Assembly (NCBI RefSeq): GCF_900215535.1
Contig: NZ_OCND01000003.1
Coordinates: 69,737-133,736, forward strand
DNA length: 64,000 bases
Direction: 5' to 3'
Origin: Pseudoxanthomonas wuyuanensis
Lineage (GTDB): Bacteria > Pseudomonadota > Gammaproteobacteria > Xanthomonadales > Xanthomonadaceae
Position numbers and translations under genes: made by a program
Part shown: piece by piece, positions 47,476-54,725 of the stretch
Layout: each line of letters opens with the position of its first letter
Numbering within the stretch: position 1 is the first letter of the stretch
The notes under the pieces: model-generated
What the model was told of the DNA's origin: nothing
What the model saw: only the letters and a program-made list of their open reading frames with translations
Database searches by the model: none

Positions 47476-48207
47476 GTGAAGGTAGTCATCGCCGACGACG
47501 AACCCCTGGCCCGCGAGCGCCTGCGCCTGTTGCTGGCCGAACATGCCGGCGTCGAACTGATGGCCGAAGCGGACAACGGCCTGGCCGCGCTGCAGGCCTG
47601 TGCCGAGCATCGGCCCGACCTGGTGCTGCTGGATATCGCCATGCCGGGCGTCGATGGCCTGGAGGCCGCACGCCACCTGGCCGCGTTCGACCCGCGCCCG
47701 GCGGTGGTGTTCTGCACCGCCTACGATGCGCATGCGCTGTCGGCATTCGAGGCGGCCGCCATCGATTATCTGATGAAGCCGATCCGTCCTGAGCGGCTGG
47801 CCGCCGCGCTGGAGCGCGCGCGCACCTTCATCGCCGGCCGCGAAACCCAGGGACCGGCCGCGCCCAACCGGCAGGCGCGCACGCATCTGTGCGCGCGCCT
47901 GCGCGGCAGCCTGCGGCTGATCCCGCTCGAGGAAGTGCATTATCTGCAGGCCGAGGAAAAGTACGTGGTCGTGCACCATGCGCGCGGCGAGGACTTGATC
48001 GAGGAGTCGCTGAAGTCGCTGGAAGAGGAATTCAATGGCCGTTTCGTCCGCATCCACCGCAACTGCCTGGTTGCGCGCCACGAGCTGATCGAACTCAAGC
48101 GCGTCGGCGATGGCCATGTGCAGGCCATCCTGCGCCACGGCAAGGCGCCACTGGAAGTCAGCCGCCGCTGCGTGGCCGGGCTGCGGGAAACGGTCAAGAA
48201 TCTCTAG
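47476..48207 (+). CDS. algR: LytTR response regulator AlgR
   Basis: 243 residues from a GTG at 47476 (GAGGA lies 12 bases upstream). Receiver domain: VVIADDEPLARERL, Asp in LVLLDIAMPGVDG, Lys in YLMKPI. The LytTR DNA-binding domain follows (LIPLEEVHYLQAEEKYVVVHH, RFVRIHRNCLVARH). Position just before hemC matches algR in Pseudomonas and Xanthomonadaceae, where it controls exopolysaccharide and type IV pili. The usual algZ/fimS sensor gene is not beside it; the upstream neighbour is the esterase. Its last codons run into a CTAG-ended repeat, which supplies the stop codon. Confidence 0.9.
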   Translation: MKVVIADDEPLARERLRLLLAEHAGVELMAEADNGLAALQACAEHRPDLVLLDIAMPGVDGLEAARHLAAFDPRPAVVFCTAYDAHALSAFEAAAIDYLMKPIRPERLAAALERARTFIAGRETQGPAAPNRQARTHLCARLRGSLRLIPLEEVHYLQAEEKYVVVHHARGEDLIEESLKSLEEEFNGRFVRIHRNCLVARHELIELKRVGDGHVQAILRHGKAPLEVSRRCVAGLRETVKNL

Positions 48208-48357
48208 AGCGTGTTATGGCCTTTGGGATGAGATGCGTTGCGTGCCAGCGCCGTTGCACGCCTTCGCCAGGCGGCCAGCCCGACCGGCGGCGTGCGCCTT
48301 GCCTGACACCGCGACAGCAGCCTTCGCACTTACCCCAAAGGCCATAACACGCTCTAG
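48204..48357. repeat. CTAG-ended inverted-repeat element, long form
   Basis: Perfect 24-base arms (48204-48227 and 48334-48357, outer end CTAGAGCGTGTTATGG) enclose 106 bases. Both ends carry CTAG, compatible with insertion at a TA-containing CTAG site. It shares its right 37 bases with the 42659-42711 element. It lies between algR and hemC; its left end contains the algR stop codon. No protein is encoded inside. Confidence 0.82.
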
Positions 48358-48525
48358 CGCGTGCCATGGGCTGTGGCTTGTGGCAACCGCGTCGGTCCCG
48401 AGATGGCCTTACCGATACTCCGTGGCGACTGACCGGTGCCGGCATGCCGGCGCCACTGCCGCATCGAGAACGGGACTGCTGAGCCGCACCGGGCTTTTTC
48501 CGCCGGGCTGCGGGATAATGGCGGC

Positions 48526-49443
48526 ATGAAACCGCTGCGCATCGCCACCCGCAAAAGCCCGCTTGCCCTGTGGCAGAGCGAACACGTCGCCGAGCGCCTG
48601 CGCGCCGCGCACCCGGGGTTGACGGTCACGCTGATTCCGATGAGCACGCGCGGCGATGAAGTGCTGGATCGCTCGCTGGCGGCGATCGGCGGCAAGGGCC
48701 TGTTCCTGAAGGAACTGGAACTGGCGATGCTGCGCGGCGAGGCCGACTGCGCGGTGCACTCGCTGAAGGACGTGCCGATGGAACTGGAAGGCCCGTTCGC
48801 CTTGCCGGCCATCCTGGCCCGCGCCGATCCCGCCGATGCCTTCGTTTCCGATCGATACGCGGGCATCGATGCGCTGCCGCAGGGCGCGCGGGTGGGCACC
48901 TCGTCGTTGCGGCGGCAGGCGCAGCTGCGCGCGCGCCGGCCGGATCTGCAACTGCTGGATCTGCGCGGCAACGTCAACACGCGCCTGGCCAGGCTGGACG
49001 CCGGCGACTACGACGCCATCGTGCTGGCCTGTGCCGGCTTGCAACGGCTGGGCTTTCAGGCGCGCATCCGCGCGCGGCTGCAACCGCCGGACTGGTTGCC
49101 GGCACCGGCGCAGGGCGCGATAGCGATCGAATGCCGCGCCGACGATGCCGCCACCGGCCAGTTGCTGGCGGCGTTGGATCATGCGCCCACCCGCCGCTGC
49201 GTGGAGGCCGAGCGCGCGATGAACCGCGCCTTGCACGGCAGTTGCCATGTGCCGGTGGCCGCTTTCGCGGAATTGCAGGGTCAGGCGATGCAATTGGCGG
49301 GACTGGTCGGCTCGGCCGAGCACGGCCTGCTGCTGCGCGCCGCTGCCAGCGCAGATGCGGATCAGTCGCCCGAATCGCTGGGCCGGCAGGTGGCCGAGCA
49401 ATTGCTGGCCCAGGGCGCCGGCGATCTGCTGGGTGGGGATTGA
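48526..49443 (+). CDS. hemC: Porphobilinogen deaminase (hydroxymethylbilane synthase)
   Basis: 305 residues; joins four porphobilinogens into hydroxymethylbilane for haem and sirohaem synthesis. Diagnostic segments: [86 protein letters not shown], and the dipyrromethane-binding Cys in [11 protein letters not shown]. Length is usual. The start ATG is preceded by GATAAT and 6 bases with no Shine-Dalgarno sequence (possible leaderless start). It follows algR across a repeat element; hemD is not next, since the downstream gene is on the opposite strand. Confidence 0.97.
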   Translation: MKPLRIATRKSPLALWQSEHVAERLRAAHPGLTVTLIPMSTRGDEVLDRSLAAIGGKGLFLKELELAMLRGEADCAVHSLKDVPMELEGPFALPAILARADPADAFVSDRYAGIDALPQGARVGTSSLRRQAQLRARRPDLQLLDLRGNVNTRLARLDAGDYDAIVLACAGLQRLGFQARIRARLQPPDWLPAPAQGAIAIECRADDAATGQLLAALDHAPTRRCVEAERAMNRALHGSCHVPVAAFAELQGQAMQLAGLVGSAEHGLLLRAAASADADQSPESLGRQVAEQLLAQGAGDLLGGD

Positions 49444-49486
49444 AGCGAAAACGCTTCAAGGCAACGCTTGTTCAGGGTTGCCTTGA
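49442..49486 (+). terminator. Two stacked hairpins after hemC
   Basis: GAAGCG-AAAA-CGCTTC (49442-49457) begins at the hemC stop codon. A second 10-bp stem TCAAGGCAAC / GTTGCCTTGA (49456-49465, 49477-49486) follows. The two share two bases and may be alternatives. No T-tract is present. They probably end or protect the hemC transcript. Confidence 0.5.
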
Positions 49487-49540
49487 TCAGGCCCTGCAAC
49501 AAGGAAGGCAAAGGCCGAGCATTTCCCGATTCCCGGCCCG

Positions 49541-50440
49541 CTACTTGAACTTGTAGACCACGTTCATCGTGGTCAGCGTGTCGGTCTTCTTGCGGTCGTC
49601 GTCGACATTGCTGTTGTGGCGCGCCTGCCAGCCGGCCTTCAGCGCCAGGTGCGAATTCATCGCCACCGACACGCCAAGATCGTTCTGGGCGAAGGTGTTG
49701 TAGTCGCCGGATTCGACCAGCAGCGTGTTGACCAGTTCGGTGTTCTCGCTCATCGCGTACTTCAGGCCGAGCCGGCCGCGTGCGATGGGGCCGGCCTGCT
49801 CCTCATCGTCCAGGCGGTGATGGGTACGGCGGTAGCCGGGACCGATCTGCAGATCCAGTTGCGCTTTCTCGCCGTCGACGACCCGGTTGCCGTAGCTCAG
49901 GCTCAGCGACTGTTGCCGGCTGTAGGTGCCGAAGTCGTCCTGTTCGTGGCGCAGCGAAGTGTTGATGGTGCCGCGCGCATCCATCAGATAGGCGGAGTTG
50001 CCGTTGACGGTGTAGCGGTTGGCGGTGGTGCGGCGCTCGAGCCGGGTACTGCCGTCGGCGGCGGTGCTGGTGAATTCGCCGGTGGCGCGCAGACCGGACA
50101 GATCGAAGCTGTGCGCCCAGAAACCGTCGGCGTATTTCAGGTTCAGGCGGCCGTTGAGGCTCTCGGTGGTGCTGTTGCCGTTGGCGGAGGCATAGCCGAG
50201 TTCGCCGTTGCCGGTCCACTTGGGCCGCGGCTCGGCCGGGGCCAGCGTTTCAGGCTGCGGGTGCGGCGGCTGCGGCCGCAACGGCCGCTGCGCAAGGGGG
50301 CGGTACGGGACGGCTTGCTTGGCGATGGGTTTGGCCAGTTGCGGTAGCGCGCCCTGCTTGATGTTCTGCGCGGCCCACGCCGGGGTGGACAGCGCGGACA
50401 TCGCCGTGAGCAGGGCAATGGAATGGAGCGAGCGGGGCAT
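49541..50440 (-). CDS. DUF481 (YdiY-like) outer-membrane protein
   Basis: 299 residues from the ATG at 50440, with GAGG 7 bases upstream and a signal peptide (MPRSLHSIALLTAMSALSTPAWA); an in-frame start 69 bases earlier is rejected. A Pro/Gln-rich linker (~30-70) precedes a region of regular beta strands (GELGYASANGNSTTESLNGRLNLKY, FDLSGLRATGEF, LSLSYGNRVV, RGRLGLKYAMSEN), ending NVVYKFK. This matches the DUF481 family, which includes E. coli YdiY, thought to be outer-membrane barrels of unknown role. Confidence 0.85.
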   Translation of the reverse strand: MPRSLHSIALLTAMSALSTPAWAAQNIKQGALPQLAKPIAKQAVPYRPLAQRPLRPQPPHPQPETLAPAEPRPKWTGNGELGYASANGNSTTESLNGRLNLKYADGFWAHSFDLSGLRATGEFTSTAADGSTRLERRTTANRYTVNGNSAYLMDARGTINTSLRHEQDDFGTYSRQQSLSLSYGNRVVDGEKAQLDLQIGPGYRRTHHRLDDEEQAGPIARGRLGLKYAMSENTELVNTLLVESGDYNTFAQNDLGVSVAMNSHLALKAGWQARHNSNVDDDRKKTDTLTTMNVVYKFK

Positions 50441-50611
50441 GGATAACCTCGGCAGGCGGAGCGGACGCGGGGGAGGAGGGATCTTCCGTAATCTTGGAAA
50501 CGCTTTCATGATACCGGTGGGCCGATCTTCACTTCAACCCAAGTAGTTGTTTGAATTCGCCTTTCCGGCCCGATTCCGGTATGCCATGTCATGGCAGATT
50601 CAGTTTCGCAT

Positions 50612-51501
50612 TCAACGGCGGCAATAGCGTCGGTCCAGATCGAGCTGTTGTTGCAGCGCCCGACGGCCGGCTTCGGAACCATCGGTCATCAGGCCGGCAA
50701 GGTTCTCGCGGATCTCCGGGCACGGATCGGTGGTGTAGTTCGGTCCACCCAGCATCTGTCCGATCATGCGCAGCGTGCGTTGCTAGGGCGTGTCATCGCT
50801 TCCCGAGTAGGTCGCGTTGGTTCTGGCGGGCCGTCAGCCGGTGTTGCGCGGCGCAGCGTCTGACTGGCCGTCAGGTCAAGCCGCGCGGCGACGGATGGCG
50901 GCCCGCCAGGCCCAACCCGCAGGGCCGTTCTTGCGCGTGTCCGGTGCCGCGTCATCACTCAGGCGAGGACCAACGTCCACTTCCTCGTTCTTCCTTGCCC
51001 CGAACACGCGCAAGAACGGCGCGGCCTGCTCGGGAAGCGATGGCACGCCCAGGGCGGCGGCCGCATCGCGAAGCGGTCGCCGCGCTCGCCGCCCGGCAAC
51101 TGCGCGCGCCGGCTGCGCAGCGGGTCGGCGTCGAAGCCGTTGGGGACCGATTGCGCGGCCCATGCGGCAGCCTGGCCGGCTAGTTCGGCCGCCGATGCGT
51201 GGGCGGTTTCAACGGCAGCGGCCGGCGTCGGTGCGGATTCGGAAGGAGCGCCGTCCACGCTGGCGCGGGCGGGCATCCGGTCGCGAGCCGGCGGTGTCGG
51301 CAACCGGGCCGGTAGTGGCGGTGACGGCGGTACGGCCGGTGGCGGCCGCGGCAGGAACACCACGCGTAGCCGCGAGATGTCGCGGCCGGTCGTTTCGTAG
51401 CGCGGTTTGATGGCCAGCAGCCAGAACAGGCCGATATGGACCACCGCCACAGTGAGGCAGGCGAACGCCTGCGCGGTTCTTCCCTGGGGTGCTTGCCGCA
51501 T
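50612..51501 (-). pseudogene. TonB-like N-terminus secreted/membrane protein gene split by a MITE
   Basis: From the ATG at 51501 (GGAG upstream) a frame reads MRQAPQGRTAQAFACLTVAV with one membrane helix (VAVVHIGLFWLLAI), a Pro-rich stretch and a conserved-looking block (LRSRRAQLPGGERGDRFAMRPPP, to residue 150). It then enters foreign sequence and stops after 180 residues. Beyond the insert the same strand encodes QRTLRMIGQMLGG, TTDPCPEIRENLAG and RRYCRR, ending at 50612. Removing 266 bases (the 263-base element plus one 3-base flank copy) joins both parts in one frame of 207 residues, as I recall for a family of uncharacterised Xanthomonadaceae proteins. The truncated protein lacks the Cys-containing C-terminus and is probably inactive. 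Confidence 0.8.
50787..51049. mobile_element. 263-bp MITE-like element inside a gene
   Basis: Terminal inverted repeats of 30 bases (50787-50816 and 51020-51049) match at 27 positions; the outer ends are GGCGTGYCATCGCTTCCCGAG. Inside are further inverted repeats, including a perfect 17-base pair (50924-50940 and 51004-51020) and CTGGCGGGCC / GGCCCGCCAG, so the whole folds strongly. No transposase is encoded. Flanks are TAG (left) and CAG (right), an imperfect 3-base duplication. The left end with its flank (CTAGGGCGTGTCAT) resembles the ends of the elements at 42659 and 48204 (CTAGAGCGTGTTAT). Confidence 0.8.
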
Positions 51502-51582
51502 TCCAATCTCCGTTGAATGCGGCGAGTTTGAATACGGATGGGTTAACCGGAAGTTATCCGGAAACGCTGCGCCTGGCTGCTT

Positions 51583-52230
51583 TCATTCCGGCACCATCAC
51601 CCGGATGCCCGGGTCGTTGTAGCGCGAATAGCGCAGCGTCATGACGTAGGGACCGCCTTCGCCCTGGCCGCTGTGGCGCAGTTGCAGCGGCAGGCCATCG
51701 GCGCCGACCCAGTAGGTGAACTCGCCCGGTTCCGGAAAACTGTGGCGGACCTGGTATTTGCGTGCCGGTATGCCCTGCAACGGTTCGCTGCCGAGGAATT
51801 CGGCCGACAGTCCGTCCAGGTTCTGCGCGATCTTCAGCGGATCCCGCCACTGGCTGATCGTGCCTTCGGGAATCGGCACCCGGGTGCGCTGGCCGTGCAT
51901 GTCCATGTACATGGTGTCGCCGATGATGATCTGGGTGCCGACCGGCAGGTCTATCCGGTAGCGGTCCGGGGCGGCGAATTCCATTTCGCTGGCCATCGGG
52001 CGCTCGCCTTCGATACGCATGCTGGCGTGGAAACTGCGTGCGGCCAGGAAGCGATCCATCGAAGCGGTGACTTCCGCCAGCGCGTCCTGGCTGGACAATG
52101 CCGGGTCGATGGCTGCAGCGCCTGCGCTGCCGGCGGGGACGGCCACCTCCTCGGCAGGCGGTGCATCGGCCTTGCAGGCGCTCAGCAGCATGGCGATCAG
52201 GGCGGTCAGCAGCAATCCGGGACGGGTCAT
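51583..52230 (-). CDS. LolA/LppX-like lipoprotein
   Basis: 215 residues. Signal MTRPGLLLTALIAMLLSAC gives a clear lipobox (LSAC). A linker (to ~45) is followed by an alternating-strand domain (SFHASMRIEGE, MASEMEFAAPDRYRIDLPVGTQIIIGDTMYM, ARKYQVRHSFPEPGEFTYWVGADGLPLQL) that resembles the half-barrel fold of LolA, LppX and related proteins. A ligand or partner is not evident. A 9-bp stem (52257-52265 with 52277-52285) lies just upstream of its start. Confidence 0.7.
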   Translation of the reverse strand: MTRPGLLLTALIAMLLSACKADAPPAEEVAVPAGSAGAAAIDPALSSQDALAEVTASMDRFLAARSFHASMRIEGERPMASEMEFAAPDRYRIDLPVGTQIIIGDTMYMDMHGQRTRVPIPEGTISQWRDPLKIAQNLDGLSAEFLGSEPLQGIPARKYQVRHSFPEPGEFTYWVGADGLPLQLRHSGQGEGGPYVMTLRYSRYNDPGIRVMVPE

Positions 52231-52436
52231 AGGACTCCAGGCAGCAGGCGGGGGTTCCGGCGGTCAGTCTGCACCGGACCGCCGGCCTCTGGCGATACCC
52301 GGAGCGGGGCGGCAGTTTGGGTCCGTGCGTTGAGGGCATCCACAGGGTAGAACCACCTGCGGACGCCGGGCACCGCACGGGCCCAAGCTGCCGCCGGCAG
52401 CGCGCCCTGTTCTTGCCTATCAACGCAAACCGGACG

Positions 52437-52464
52437 GTGACAACGGCCACCGGTCGGCCATAAT
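52437..52464 (+). promoter_or_regulatory. Sigma70-type promoter of the WYL regulator gene
   Basis: GTGACA (52437-52442), a 16-base spacer and CATAAT (52459-52464); each box differs from consensus at one position. The ATG follows 6 bases after the -10 box and there is no Shine-Dalgarno sequence, so transcription probably begins at or next to the start codon. Confidence 0.5.
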
Positions 52465-52470
52465 CCGCGT

Positions 52471-53442
52471 ATGGACAAGATAGAACGCATCACTGCGCTG
52501 CACCGTATCCTCAAGGCCGCCCGTTACCCGGTCACGGTCAAGCGGCTGCAGGAGGAACTGGGCTGCTCGCGCGCCACCGTCTACCGCGACCTGGCCTATC
52601 TGCGCGATGCGCTGATGGCCCCGGTGGAGGGCGATGGCGAGGCCGGCTTCCGCTACCAGGCCGGCGAGAGCGAACGCTTCGAACTGCCCGGCCTGTGGCT
52701 GAGTTCGGAAGAACTGTACGCGCTGCTGGCGGCCCAGCAATTGCTGGTGCGCACCGGAGGCGGCGTGCTGTCGGGCGCGCTGGCGCCGCTGCAGAAGCGC
52801 ATCGAAGGCCTGCTGGCCGACCACGCCGGCGTGGCGCAGTGGCCGGTGGAGCGGGTACGGGTGATCCCGCATCGCGGCCGCCGGCTCGACGAAGCCAGTT
52901 TCCGCGCGGTCGCCTCGGCGGTGCTGGAGCGCAAGCAGCTGGCGTTCGAGTACCGCGCGCGGTCCACCGACGAACGCACCCGCCGCACGGTGTCGCCGCA
53001 ACGCATCACCCACTATCGCGACAACTGGTACCTGGATGCCTGGGATCATGAGCGCCGGGCGCTGCGCAGCTTTGCCGTCGACCGCGTTGTCGGCGCGCGG
53101 GTGCTGGAAGAACCGGCGCAGGATCTGGACAACGCCGAGTTGAACCAGCACCTGGCTTCCAGCTACGGCATCTTTTCCGGCGAACCGAAAGGCTGGGCCA
53201 CGATCATGTTCAGCCCCAAGGCCGCGCGCTGGGTGGCCGACGAGCAATGGCATTCCAAGCAGGAAGGCCGCCACCTGCCCGATGGCCGCTACGAACTGAA
53301 AGTACCCTACAGCGTCTCGCGCGAGCTGCTGATGGACATTCTGCACTACGGCGCCGACGCCGAGATCATCGAACCGGCGGTACTGCGCGAGCAGGCCAAG
53401 TCGCTGCTGGAACTGGCGCTGAGCAACTACGGGCGGAAGTAG
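52471..53442 (+). CDS. HTH-WYL transcriptional regulator
   Basis: 323 residues. An N-terminal HTH_11/DeoR-type helix-turn-helix (KIERITALHRILKAARYPVTVKRLQEELGCSRATVYRDLAYL, residues 3-45) is followed by a WYL domain. That domain carries AFEYRARSTDERTRRTVSPQRITHYRDNWYLDAWDHERRALRSFAVDRV at about 155-205 and a C-terminal WCX extension (KGWATIMFSPKAARWVADE to SNYGRK). WYL domains bind nucleic-acid-like or nucleotide ligands; target genes are unknown. It is monocistronic by position. Confidence 0.92.
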   Translation: MDKIERITALHRILKAARYPVTVKRLQEELGCSRATVYRDLAYLRDALMAPVEGDGEAGFRYQAGESERFELPGLWLSSEELYALLAAQQLLVRTGGGVLSGALAPLQKRIEGLLADHAGVAQWPVERVRVIPHRGRRLDEASFRAVASAVLERKQLAFEYRARSTDERTRRTVSPQRITHYRDNWYLDAWDHERRALRSFAVDRVVGARVLEEPAQDLDNAELNQHLASSYGIFSGEPKGWATIMFSPKAARWVADEQWHSKQEGRHLPDGRYELKVPYSVSRELLMDILHYGADAEIIEPAVLREQAKSLLELALSNYGRK

Positions 53443-53449
53443 TGCAGCG

Positions 53450-53484
53450 GGGGCTGGGGACTCGGGACTGGGTTGGGGACCGGG
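53450..53484. repeat. Short G-rich heptamer array
   Basis: Five consecutive 7-mers (GGGGCTG, GGGACTC, GGGACTG, GGTTGGG, GACCGGG) follow the WYL gene. It is a second heptamer class next to the TCRYTYC arrays elsewhere. Confidence 0.5.
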
Positions 53485-53589
53485 CCCGCTTTCATCGCCC
53501 GCTGACGCGAATGCCTGCCGCCGGGCGGGTTGGCAAAAGAGAATGGCGGGGTTCGCCGTCGCGCGATGCGGGGCGCAGGTCCGCTGAAG

Positions 53590-54168
53590 TTACGGCATTT
53601 CCGGTTCGGCGAATCCCGGTTGGCCGACCTGCTCGGGCAACTGCGGGACGCGTACCAGCTGGCGTGCATTGACGCCGTGGTCGCGCATCTTCATCACCAG
53701 CTGCCGGTACAGGGCATCGTCCATGGTTGGCGCGCGGCCGTAGATCCAGCCCATGTCGCGGCCCGGGTAGTCGATCAGCGCCCATGAATAGTCCGGCGCC
53801 ACTTCCAGGATGCGCAGCTTGGCCGGTATCACGCCATAGAAGCGCTGCGCCCATTCGCGATTGCCGGTACCGCCCTTGACCTTGGCGCGCGATTCCAGCG
53901 CTTCGACCGGCTGGGAGAAGCCTTCCTGGTGGATGTAGCGGGCGGCAATCCGGCCATCCCCACGCAGCGTGTATTCCTGGCGGCTGGCGACATGGCCGCG
54001 CTCGGCGAAGTAGGGAATGTGCGCGATGACGTACCAGGTCCCCATGAAGCGCTCCAGATCGACGTCCGATTGGCTGCGCGCATCGCCGACCGGTTGGCTG
54101 GCGCAGGCGGCCAGCAAGGCCAGAAGCAGGCCAATCAGCGGGAGGCGCAGGATGCGGGGTCGAGCCAT
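53590..54168 (-). CDS. blc: Bacterial lipocalin Blc (outer-membrane lipoprotein)
   Basis: 192 residues. The signal ends LLAAC (lipobox, Cys22). The lipocalin signature GTWYVIAHIPYF is at about residue 43, followed by the usual strands (RQEYTLRGDGRIAARY, AKLRILEVAPDYSWALIDYPGRDMGWIYGR) and the C-terminal helix (VMKMRDHGVN). Binds lipids such as lysophospholipids or fatty acids in the outer membrane. Length slightly exceeds E. coli Blc because of a C-terminal tail (PQLPEQVGQPGFAEPEMP). Convergent with the WYL gene. Confidence 0.92.
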   Translation of the reverse strand: MARPRILRLPLIGLLLALLAACASQPVGDARSQSDVDLERFMGTWYVIAHIPYFAERGHVASRQEYTLRGDGRIAARYIHQEGFSQPVEALESRAKVKGGTGNREWAQRFYGVIPAKLRILEVAPDYSWALIDYPGRDMGWIYGRAPTMDDALYRQLVMKMRDHGVNARQLVRVPQLPEQVGQPGFAEPEMP

Positions 54169-54262
54169 GCGTTGGATTCCAGATAGTCGAGCGAACAGGT
54201 GTAGCAGCGTTTCGGGACGGAAGGATTACCAGTGAGCCCACACACAACGGTGCAAGCATTCT

Positions 54263-54285
54263 GGCAGTGCAAACGTTGCACTGCC
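54263..54285. promoter_or_regulatory. 10-3-10 inverted repeat in a divergent promoter region
   Basis: GGCAGTGCAA, ACG, TTGCACTGCC: perfect arms lying between the divergent lipocalin gene and the small membrane-protein gene. It may be an operator or an mRNA hairpin. No regulator is linked to it by sequence. Confidence 0.4.
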
Positions 54286-54354
54286 TGTGAAGAAGTCGCA
54301 AGCGTTGAGATGGCGCCGCGGCAATCTGCCGGCAGTTCCCAACGGAGTGTCCGT

Positions 54355-54648
54355 ATGCCCCGGTTCGTCTACCGCGTCGCTGTTTCCCCACCCCGGCCCG
54401 ATCCTCGCCTGGAACGTTGGCTGCGAACCGCCGTGCTGGCAGGACTGGCGCTGGTCCTGTTGCTGCCGGTTGCGCGTGGACACAGCCAATGGCTGGGCTG
54501 GGCGCCGTTGTGGCTGGTCGGCATGCCGCTGGCGGCGTGGTGGTCGCTGTACCGCTTCCGCTTGCCGCCGTTGCCGGCGGCGCTGGCGCCGTCCCGCCCG
54601 CGCCGGCGCCAGCGCGCGCAGGCCCGGCGCAGGTTGCGCGCCGCCTGA
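54355..54648 (+). CDS. Small membrane protein of unknown function
   Basis: 97 residues from the ATG at 54355, with GGAG 8 bases upstream. Two hydrophobic segments (WLRTAVLAGLALVLLLPVA and LGWAPLWLVGMPLAAWWSLY) are followed by a very basic tail (SRPRRRQRAQARRRLRAA). Probably an inner-membrane protein with cytoplasmic tail. It precedes the prolyl oligopeptidase gene by 77 bases. I do not recognise a named family. Confidence 0.6.
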   Translation: MPRFVYRVAVSPPRPDPRLERWLRTAVLAGLALVLLLPVARGHSQWLGWAPLWLVGMPLAAWWSLYRFRLPPLPAALAPSRPRRRQRAQARRRLRAA

Positions 54649-54725
54649 CCTTCGGCAGGGGGATGGCTGACGGGCCTTGTGCTAGCGTGAAGGCTTCATG
54701 CCTGCCCTTCACGGAGCCGTCCGCA

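Noticed and set aside
50959..51501. Treating the 180-residue frame as an intact gene or as a sequencing frameshift
   Set aside because: Terminal inverted repeats and exact frame restoration after removing the element show an insertion instead.
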